19,598 nucleotides of DNA from assembly GCA_030731695.1 (NCBI GenBank), contig JANQTK010000142.1:1-19598 (forward strand), in the 5' to 3' direction. The notes under the pieces are model-generated. The model had not been told where the DNA came from and did no database searches. It saw nothing but the letters and a program-made list of their open reading frames with translations. A program made the position numbers and the translations under genes. The DNA comes from Polaribacter sp. (GTDB taxonomy: Bacteria; Bacteroidota; Bacteroidia; Flavobacteriales; Flavobacteriaceae). Below, in pieces: positions 1 to 6,296 of this stretch. Each line of letters starts with the position of its first letter. Within the stretch, counting starts at the first letter, position 1.

Positions 1-65
1 ATCAATAATTGGGTAAGTTTACTTCCAATTAAACCTGTACCTCCAGTAATTAAAATTTTTGCCAT
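1..65 (-). CDS. NAD-dependent epimerase/dehydratase family protein (5' end only)
   Basis: Only the first 21 residues are inside the window, and the gene runs off the left edge. They begin MAKILITGGTGLIGSKL, a Rossmann-fold N-terminus: a beta strand followed by the GxxGxxG dinucleotide-binding loop (GGTGLIG). That sequence is typical of extended short-chain dehydrogenases, and the spacing resembles the TIGR01777 epimerase family, where ITGGTGLIG is very common. The substrate cannot be told from this fragment. A terminator for the preceding protease gene lies 16 bases upstream of the start, so the gene probably has its own promoter in the short gap. The Rossmann call is firm; the TIGR01777 assignment is inference. 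Confidence 0.75.
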   Translation of the reverse strand, partial: MAKILITGGTGLIGSKLTQLL

Positions 66-80
66 ACTGTAAAGATAAAA

Positions 81-107
81 AAACCGCAATCGAAAAGATT
101 GCGGTTT
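81..107 (-). terminator. Intrinsic terminator of the metalloprotease gene
   Basis: A perfect 11-bp stem (AAACCGCAATC at 81-91, GATTGCGGTTT at 97-107) has a 5-base loop. Read on the minus strand it is followed by a run of T (complement of 77-83), as expected for a rho-independent terminator. It lies 21 bases past the protease stop codon and just before the epimerase start, so the two leftward genes are probably separate transcription units. Confidence 0.85.
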
Positions 108-128
108 AAATAATAAATAATTATTGAA

Positions 129-2747
129 TTATTTTATTTCTTTTAAAGCATTGGTAATCAATGTTTTTAAATGGTTTTTATGTGCTTTTGTTGCCAAATC
201 TCCAGTTCCATTGCTTACCCAAGTTTTAATGTTATTCAAATTATGGATAGCCATAGATTGAGAAGCTACTGAAAAACGACTACTTGTGTTTCCTGTAATC
301 ATGGCAATCAATCTTTTTACATACACAGCTTGTAAGTTTTGACGGAAAGAATTGATAGATCCTGAAACATCTGGCTTAAACATCATATCGTTTAAATCAG
401 ACATGAAAGTTGACAATTTGTATTGGTTTCCATACAATTCAGAGTCAGATAATCTTTGTAATGTATTTGGATGCATAATATGTGCTAATACACTTGTTTG
501 GTATCCTAACACTTGATCATGAATTTTTGGATCTTCAGTTCTTCCTGAAAAATTATAACCTCTTCTTTGACTTGCAATATAATTGAAAACATCATTTGGA
601 GTATCGAAAGCATTAGGAGCAAAAATATATTTGTTTAAAGCACTCATTGCTCTTTTTTGATCTTTCAAGTTTACAGGAGTGTAAGGTTGTGTTCCACCAG
701 TTTGTCCAAATGTTGATCTATCAACATAAACGCCACCAATAAATCTAGAAACAACACCTCCTGCAACTGCAGTTTGATTGTGAAGCGTGTAGTAAGCTCT
801 TCTTAAATTCTCGTACGTTTCACCTTCAGTAGTAAATTGATTTTTTACCTTTTTCATCATTGTGTTTACCAACTCAAATCTATTAATTGAATAAGTAATA
901 GGATCATTAGATAAATCACCAATCATAACTCTTGGGTCAATTCCATTGCCAGGAGAACGCATATCATCAGCATCATTTCCAAAAATCAATTCAGGTTGAG
1001 TAGATTTGTTTAATAAGGCTAATTTCTCAGCGTCATTTTTGAAAGGCATGTATCCAAATTGGATTGCCCAAACGTCATAAGGACCTACATTCATGTCATA
1101 GTATTGTCCTTGTTTGCTTCTATCATTTGTGATGTTGATTCCGGCATAATCCATTACAGATCCAGTCAATGCTTTTCCTTTGATAAAATCTTTGTCAGCC
1201 AATTGTGCAGGTGTAAATAATTGACTCGCTTTCATATTGTGGTTTAATCCTAACGTATGCCCAACTTCGTGCATAATTAAAGATTTCATTCCTTCTTTTT
1301 TCATTGCTTCCATGTCTAAAACATTAGCACCTGTAGCTTGCAAAATAGTAGATCCTAATTGCAAATTTTCGTGCATAATATGACCAGCAGAACACATCAA
1401 TAAATTTTCTTTTGCTAAGAATTTTTTGATCTCCAATTCTTGTGGAGTTTCTAATTTCATGTTTGCGGTAGCATTATTAAATAATTTGTCTTGGAAAACT
1501 CTATTCGTAAAATGCACATATTCTAACATGATATCAGCTCCTAAAATTTCACCAGTTCTTGGATTTACAAAACTTGGACCATATCCACCAAAAGGAGGAT
1601 TTGGTGAAGACGTCCAACGCAATACATTATAACGAACATCTCCAGCATCCCAATCAGCATCATCAGGTTGTATTTTTACAACCATTGCATTTTTAAAGCC
1701 TGCTTTTTCAAAAGCTTCATTCCAAGCCAAAACGCCTTCTTTGATAGTTTCTCTCCATTCCAATGGAGTTGTATTTTCTATCCACCAAGTTATTGGAGTT
1801 ACAGGTTCTGAAATTGCTGCATTTGGATCTTTTTTTACCAATTTCCATCTGTGAATCATATCTCTATAATTGATAGTTTCAGTAGTGGTCATGTCATTAG
1901 TCTGCGTTAAAAAATAACCAACTCTTGGATCATCCATTCTTGGTTCATAATCATCTGCTGGCATATTCATAAACGTATGAAATACTTTTATAGTTACACT
2001 TCTTCCATCAGTTACAGCTTCAGAACCACCATTCATTACTGAAGGATTGTAATAAACGTATGCTGTTTTGATATTTGTGTTTTCAGGATAATTTTTAATT
2101 GCCTCTATTTTTGATCTACTTTTATCAAAATTACCTAAGCTAAATGCAAAAGGAGAAGCGCCTGGGAATCTTGGTCTTTTAATAGTAGTAAATGTTTCAG
2201 ATAAGAATAATCCATCAGCTTCAATTAAATATTCTCCAGTTTTTTTATCAGCAACCAATACTTTTCCTGATGCTATTACAGCATCACTAATATTTGCTTC
2301 TGCAGATTTCGAAATAGCATTGTTTTTGTCAAAATAAAAAGCTGTGTTTGGTGAAATAAAATCGATTCTATCAAAATATTGTTTGATGTGAAATACTGAC
2401 GAACCTTGGTATGCCCCTCTAAAATGACCAGCTTCAGTAACACCATCAGCAATTTGAGCAAAATAAATAAAGTCTTTGTCTAATTGATTTTTTTTCACCA
2501 AAAGTTTAACTGCACCAGTTACAGTGTCTTGAAAAATAGTGAATAATCCCTCAATTTTTTTGTTACCCTTTGTTAATTCAGCAACAGTTTTGTCCTTTTT
2601 AACAGGAGGTGTTGGATTTGGGGCAACAATTTCTTTTGAATCCTTTTTTTTCTTACTTTGAGCATTTATATCTTGAACACCAGCTACAGATAGAGTCAAC
2701 ACAAAAAGCCAAAGAAACATACGTTTGTTTGAATACATTGTTTTCAT
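129..2747 (-). CDS. Secreted zinc-dependent metalloprotease (DUF5118/DUF5117/DUF4953 type)
   Basis: This 872-residue protein is predicted to be exported and to cleave proteins or peptides outside the cytoplasm. Residues 1-30 form a signal peptide (hydrophobic FLWLFVLTLSVAGV, with a possible cut after INAQ), followed by a Lys/Pro-rich linker to about residue 55. The N-terminal half matches what I recall of the DUF5118 and DUF5117 regions. The catalytic part is metzincin-like: HEVGHTLGLNH gives zinc ligands H493, H497 and H503 with the general base E494. SVMDY around M532 is the expected Met-turn, 29 residues after the last ligand. Length is normal for the family, common in Bacteroidota and annotated only as zinc-dependent metalloprotease; the natural substrate is unknown. 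The start is the first ATG of the frame; M4 is an alternative. The gene stands alone, divergent from the VWA gene. Confidence 0.9.
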   Translation of the reverse strand: MKTMYSNKRMFLWLFVLTLSVAGVQDINAQSKKKKDSKEIVAPNPTPPVKKDKTVAELTKGNKKIEGLFTIFQDTVTGAVKLLVKKNQLDKDFIYFAQIADGVTEAGHFRGAYQGSSVFHIKQYFDRIDFISPNTAFYFDKNNAISKSAEANISDAVIASGKVLVADKKTGEYLIEADGLFLSETFTTIKRPRFPGASPFAFSLGNFDKSRSKIEAIKNYPENTNIKTAYVYYNPSVMNGGSEAVTDGRSVTIKVFHTFMNMPADDYEPRMDDPRVGYFLTQTNDMTTTETINYRDMIHRWKLVKKDPNAAISEPVTPITWWIENTTPLEWRETIKEGVLAWNEAFEKAGFKNAMVVKIQPDDADWDAGDVRYNVLRWTSSPNPPFGGYGPSFVNPRTGEILGADIMLEYVHFTNRVFQDKLFNNATANMKLETPQELEIKKFLAKENLLMCSAGHIMHENLQLGSTILQATGANVLDMEAMKKEGMKSLIMHEVGHTLGLNHNMKASQLFTPAQLADKDFIKGKALTGSVMDYAGINITNDRSKQGQYYDMNVGPYDVWAIQFGYMPFKNDAEKLALLNKSTQPELIFGNDADDMRSPGNGIDPRVMIGDLSNDPITYSINRFELVNTMMKKVKNQFTTEGETYENLRRAYYTLHNQTAVAGGVVSRFIGGVYVDRSTFGQTGGTQPYTPVNLKDQKRAMSALNKYIFAPNAFDTPNDVFNYIASQRRGYNFSGRTEDPKIHDQVLGYQTSVLAHIMHPNTLQRLSDSELYGNQYKLSTFMSDLNDMMFKPDVSGSINSFRQNLQAVYVKRLIAMITGNTSSRFSVASQSMAIHNLNNIKTWVSNGTGDLATKAHKNHLKTLITNALKEIK

Positions 2748-2804
2748 TATGATTTGAATTTTTATATAAGGCGTTAAAGTAGTTTTTGTCTTCGTATTTT
2801 AGTG

Positions 2805-2825
2805 TTAATTTTATGATAAAATTAA
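2805..2825. repeat. Perfect 21-bp palindrome in divergent intergenic region
   Basis: Two exact 10-base arms, TTAATTTTAT and ATAAAATTAA, flank a single central G. The palindrome is 58 bases upstream of the metalloprotease start and about 90 bases upstream of the VWA gene start. It could be an operator for a dimeric regulator or a hairpin in the protease 5' leader. The arms are almost pure A/T, so chance is a real alternative. Confidence 0.5.
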
Positions 2826-2829
2826 GGAT

Positions 2830-2856
2830 TTTTGACAATAAAAATTTTTGTTAAAA
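2830..2856. repeat. Imperfect inverted repeat TTTTGACAA / TTGTTAAAA
   Basis: Nine-base arms at 2830-2838 and 2848-2856 pair with one mismatch across a 9-base AT spacer. The repeat sits next to the palindrome at 2805-2825, in the same divergent gap between the protease and the VWA gene. It is compatible with a regulator-binding site, but no known consensus is recognised. Confidence 0.35.
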
Positions 2857-2916
2857 TTTCTAAAAGGTCAACTATCATTGCTACAATTCATTTTAGAATG
2901 TTGTATTTTTATGCTA

Positions 2917-4038
2917 ATGAAAAAAAGCAACAAAAAAGGATTTGTTTTTACTCCTTTTCAATCAGAAAATCAATCGCCTTTTGAGAAACTATTTGAGATT
3001 TTCAAAGAGTTAATTACGTATACTTCAGGAGATTTTGACGAAGCAATTGATTGGCTTCGATCTTTAGATAAAGAATATAAATTGACTAATGAACATTATA
3101 CCATTGATGATTTTGTAGAAGATTTAAAAAAGAAAGGATATATCAAAGAAGAGATTGATGCAAATGGAGTTGGAGGCACCAAAATAACTCCAAAAACAGA
3201 GCGTGCCATTCGTCAACAAGCACTCAAACACATTTTTGGAAAAATCAAAAAGAGTGGCTCAGGAAATCATAAAAGCAAGTCTTCTGGTATGGGAGATGAA
3301 CATACTGGTGATTTTAGAGATTATCAATTTGGAGATAATTTGGACAAAGTTTCCATTACTGAAAGCTTGAAAAATGCTCAAATCAATCATGGAGTTCAGG
3401 ATTTTACACTTTCAGAAAATGATTTAGTGGTGGAAGAAACCATGCACAAATCGCAAATGAGTACGGTTTTAATGATTGATATCAGTCATTCCATGATTTT
3501 ATATGGAGAAGACAGAATCACTCCTGCTAAAAAAGTAGCCATGGCTTTGGCAGAATTGATCACAACACGCTATCCAAAAGATACTCTAGATATCATTGTT
3601 TTTGGAAATGATGCTTGGACAATTGACATCAAAGAATTGCCTTATCTGCAGGTTGGTCCTTATCATACAAATACAGTTGCAGGTTTGCAGTTGGCTATGG
3701 ATTTGTTGAGAAGAAAGCGAAATACCAACAAACAAATTTTTATGATTACCGATGGAAAACCAAGTTGTTTGCGTTTGCCTGATGGACAATATTATAAAAA
3801 CAGCAATGGTTTAGACAAATATATTGTCAATAAATGTTACGCAATGGCCCAACAAGCCAGAAAATTGCACATTCCCATTACCACTTTTATGATAGCTCAA
3901 GATCCTTATCTGATGCAATTTGTAAGTGCTTTTACCAATGCAAATCAAGGAAAAGCATTTTACACAGGTTTAAAAGGTTTGGGTGAAATGATTTTTGAAG
4001 ATTACGAAAACAATCGAAAAAAGCGAATTAGAGGGTAA
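2917..4038 (+). CDS. VWA domain protein paired with MoxR-like ATPase
   Basis: This soluble protein of about 373 residues has a C-terminal von Willebrand factor A domain. The N-terminal half is charged, with a helical stretch (KELITYTSGDFDEAIDWL) and a Lys/Gly/Ser-rich linker. The VWA domain starts at the MIDAS motif DISHS (first Asp at 3478-3480, about residue 188), with a downstream ITDGKPS strand-loop supplying a further Asp. An intact MIDAS implies divalent-cation-dependent partner binding. The AAA+ ATPase follows 101 bases downstream on the same strand, the usual arrangement of MoxR/VWA and magnesium-chelatase ChlI/ChlD-like pairs, which remodel or insert cofactors into client proteins; the client here is unknown. 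The frame is open from 2848, but MKKSNKKGF at 2917 looks like the natural N-terminus; ATG 2911 is the alternative. No signal peptide or membrane segment is visible. Confidence 0.85.
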   Translation: MKKSNKKGFVFTPFQSENQSPFEKLFEIFKELITYTSGDFDEAIDWLRSLDKEYKLTNEHYTIDDFVEDLKKKGYIKEEIDANGVGGTKITPKTERAIRQQALKHIFGKIKKSGSGNHKSKSSGMGDEHTGDFRDYQFGDNLDKVSITESLKNAQINHGVQDFTLSENDLVVEETMHKSQMSTVLMIDISHSMILYGEDRITPAKKVAMALAELITTRYPKDTLDIIVFGNDAWTIDIKELPYLQVGPYHTNTVAGLQLAMDLLRRKRNTNKQIFMITDGKPSCLRLPDGQYYKNSNGLDKYIVNKCYAMAQQARKLHIPITTFMIAQDPYLMQFVSAFTNANQGKAFYTGLKGLGEMIFEDYENNRKKRIRG

Positions 4039-4042
4039 TAAA

Positions 4043-4132
4043 TAGCTGGTGGCTAATGGCTTTTAGCTCAAAGAAAAACTATAAACAACATAAATTAAAA
4101 TAGCTAGCAGCAGAAAGCTAAAGGCTAAAAGC
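4043..4132. repeat. Degenerate GCTAAAAGC-type repeat cluster between VWA and ATPase genes
   Basis: The 101-base gap between the two genes is built largely from variants of a short unit around GCTAAAAGC. Examples are TAGCTGGTGGCTAATGGC from 4043, GCTTTTAGC at 4059-4067, AGCTAAAGGCTAAAAGC ending at 4132, and GCTAGC near 4102. GCTTTTAGC (4059-4067) and GCTAAAAGC (4124-4132) are exact inverse copies and could fold the inter-cistronic RNA into a hairpin. The same unit makes the loop end of the terminator at 5627-5659. It looks like a dispersed short intergenic repeat rather than coding sequence. Confidence 0.55.
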
Positions 4133-4139
4133 AAAGAAA

Positions 4140-5606
4140 ATGAATTTAGACAGTATAAAAACACTTGGAGATTTAAGAAAATCAGGATATCAATCAAAAT
4201 CAATTAAAGATGAATTGAGAGAAAACTTGATTACCAAAATAATGAACAAAGAAACCGTTTTTAAAGGCGTTCATGGCTATGAAAATACGGTGATTCCTGA
4301 GTTGGAAAGAGCTATTTTAAGCAAGCACAATATTAATTTATTGGGATTGCGTGGTCAAGCAAAAACACGTTTGGCAAGATTGATGGTTGGACTTTTAGAT
4401 GAGTACATTCCTGTAGTAGAAGGTTCTGAAATAAATGATGATCCTTTTTGTCCAATTTCTAGATTTGCTAAAGAAATTATCAAAGAAAAAGGAGATGAAA
4501 CTCCAATTTTTTGGTTGCACAGAAGTGAACGTTTTGCGGAAAAATTAGCCACTCCTGATGTAACTGTTGCTGATATTATTGGAGATGTTGATCCAATTAA
4601 AGCTGCGAATTTAAAATTGAGTTATGCTGATGATAGAGTAATTCATTTTGGGATGATTCCAAGAGCAAACAGATGCATTTTTGTAATTAATGAATTGCCA
4701 GATTTGCAAGCAAGAATTCAAGTAGCGTTGTTTAATATTTTACAAGAAGGAGACATTCAAATTCGTGGTTTTAAATTACGATTGCCTTTAGATATGCAAT
4801 TTGTATTTACTGCAAATCCCGAAGATTACACCAATAGAGGAAGCATTGTTACACCTTTAAAAGACAGAATTGGTTCTCAAATTTTAACCCATTATCCACA
4901 AGATATTGAAACTGCAAAAATCATCACACAGCAAGAAGCTCAAAAAGTAAGCGCTCAAAAAGACTTTATAAAAGTTCCAGAATTGGCAAAGGATTTATTG
5001 GAGCAAGTGGTTTTTGAGGCGCGTGAAAGTGAATTTATTGATGCAAAAAGTGGAGTTAGTGCACGTTTGAGTATTTCTGCGTATGAAAATTTGTTGAGTA
5101 CTGCAGAAAGAAGAGCTTTGATTTCTGGAGATTCAAATACCATGATTCGTTTGAGTGATTTTGATGGAATTATTCCTGCAATCACAGGAAAAGTTGAATT
5201 GGTATATGAAGGAGAGCAAGAAGGAGCACATGTAGTTGCCGAAAATTTAATTAAAAAAGCTATAAAATCATTATTTCCAACATATTTCCCTGAAATTAAA
5301 AAGTTGGAAAAACAACATGAAGAAACACCTTATGATGCTATCATTTCTTGGTTTTTTAATGCGGATGAAGATTTTGAACTATTAGACGATTTTACAGAAA
5401 TCCAATATCAAAATGAATTGGATAAAATAACTGTTTTAGACGATTTTTTAAGCAAACATCAACCAAATATGATTGTTGAAGATCGTTATTTTGTGAAAGA
5501 ATTTTTGCTTTGGGGATTAGTGGAGTTTAAAAAATTGAGTAAACACCGTTTTGCTGAAGGAACACAGTTTAAAGATCCTTATGGGAATTTTATGAGTGGT
5601 TTGTAA
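4140..5606 (+). CDS. MoxR / magnesium-chelatase-like AAA+ ATPase
   Basis: A 488-residue cytoplasmic AAA+ ATPase, predicted to hydrolyse ATP and work with the VWA protein encoded just upstream. The Walker A loop GLRGQAKT (residues 69-76, K75) is of the GxxGxAK form also seen in RavA/MoxR proteins. The Walker B strand reads CIFVINELPDL, so the usual DE is N184-E185. Sensor 1 follows as FTANPEDYTNRG (N226), with arginine-finger candidates at R234 and R243. After the AAA core, residues 260-488 form a helical acidic C-terminal region without a motif I recognise. Length fits the Bacteroidota proteins often named magnesium chelatase, although there is no sign of chlorophyll synthesis here and the name reflects fold only. 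It is probably co-transcribed with the VWA gene and ends at the strong terminator from 5627. Confidence 0.85.
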   Translation: MNLDSIKTLGDLRKSGYQSKSIKDELRENLITKIMNKETVFKGVHGYENTVIPELERAILSKHNINLLGLRGQAKTRLARLMVGLLDEYIPVVEGSEINDDPFCPISRFAKEIIKEKGDETPIFWLHRSERFAEKLATPDVTVADIIGDVDPIKAANLKLSYADDRVIHFGMIPRANRCIFVINELPDLQARIQVALFNILQEGDIQIRGFKLRLPLDMQFVFTANPEDYTNRGSIVTPLKDRIGSQILTHYPQDIETAKIITQQEAQKVSAQKDFIKVPELAKDLLEQVVFEARESEFIDAKSGVSARLSISAYENLLSTAERRALISGDSNTMIRLSDFDGIIPAITGKVELVYEGEQEGAHVVAENLIKKAIKSLFPTYFPEIKKLEKQHEETPYDAIISWFFNADEDFELLDDFTEIQYQNELDKITVLDDFLSKHQPNMIVEDRYFVKEFLLWGLVEFKKLSKHRFAEGTQFKDPYGNFMSGL

Positions 5607-5626
5607 GATTTTAAAGTTATTTTTAT

Positions 5627-5659
5627 AAACCCTTTTTAGCTAAAAGCTAAAAAGGGTTT
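5627..5659 (+). terminator. Strong terminator between convergent genes
   Basis: A perfect 15-bp stem (5627-5641 with 5645-5659) closes a 3-base AAA loop, and T-rich sequence (TTTTCTTCT) follows on the plus strand. It lies 20 bases after the ATPase stop codon and 11 bases beyond the stop of the leftward gene at 5671, so it probably ends both transcripts. The inner stem and loop contain AGCTAAAAGCT, related to the repeat cluster at 4043-4132. Confidence 0.85.
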
Positions 5660-5670
5660 TCTTCTAAATT

Positions 5671-6258
5671 CTATTTTAAATAGTCAAAAACCCACCAAGT
5701 TTCACCATTTTTAGGATTAAAACTTATTTTTAAAATTCCTATTTCTGTTTCAATATAATATTTTCCTTGAATATTTAAATTCTTTTCATTTAAAGTAGCT
5801 TTTGTAATTCCATCAATATAAGAGAATTCAATGCCGTTGTTAAATTTTAGAATTAGATTTTTTTTCTCTTCATTAATAGTGGAATTAAAAATTATTTTTT
5901 CTGCATTCGTGGCATGTGATGAGTAATTTCTTTCTTTAGATTTTTTATTGATAAACGAGTCTCTCTCAACAATTTCAATACTCCCATTTTCTAAATGATA
6001 CATTTCAGAGTCATCTCTATAGGTTGTAATAATTTCTAGTGTGTATTTTTTATCAATTTTAAATGTACCATAACCACTTTTATGACTAAGTACAATTTCT
6101 TTATTTTCATTCGTTAAAAAGAATTTAGAATCTGGAGGAAACATTATCCATTTATTTGTTTCATCGCTAAAATTAAGTTTTAAAATTTTACTTTGAGCAT
6201 TTAATTGACTGCTTATAAATAAAGCAAGTGTTATCATTGTTGTTAAAATTGTTTTCAT
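5671..6258 (-). CDS. Secreted protein of unknown function
   Basis: I do not recognise this 195-residue protein. Residues 1-21 are a clear signal peptide (MKTILTTMITLALFISSQLNAQ, hydrophobic core then a polar cut region), with no lipobox cysteine, so a soluble periplasmic or secreted product is expected. The mature part is rich in alternating polar and hydrophobic residues and in short turns, suggesting a beta-sandwich or beta-barrel-like fold, and ends in an aromatic cluster (GETWWVFDYL). It has no cysteines or catalytic-looking motif. It starts 38 bases after the stop of the outer-membrane receptor gene in the same direction, with no terminator between them, so the two may form one transcript. 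A link to the receptor's ligand or signalling is only inferred. Confidence 0.7.
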   Translation of the reverse strand: MKTILTTMITLALFISSQLNAQSKILKLNFSDETNKWIMFPPDSKFFLTNENKEIVLSHKSGYGTFKIDKKYTLEIITTYRDDSEMYHLENGSIEIVERDSFINKKSKERNYSSHATNAEKIIFNSTINEEKKNLILKFNNGIEFSYIDGITKATLNEKNLNIQGKYYIETEIGILKISFNPKNGETWWVFDYLK

Positions 6259-6296
6259 ATTATTCTATTTTTATTTTTTAAAATGTGTATTTACTG

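Noticed and set aside
1426..1632. 68-codon plus-strand frame inside the metalloprotease gene
   Set aside because: It is antisense to an intact conserved enzyme, and its peptide has no recognisable feature.
2848..2916. N-terminal extension of the VWA protein from ATG 2848
   Set aside because: The extra residues are hydrophobic and unlike the rest; the region overlaps the inverted repeat and a possible promoter. MKKSNKKGF at 2917 is a better N-terminus.
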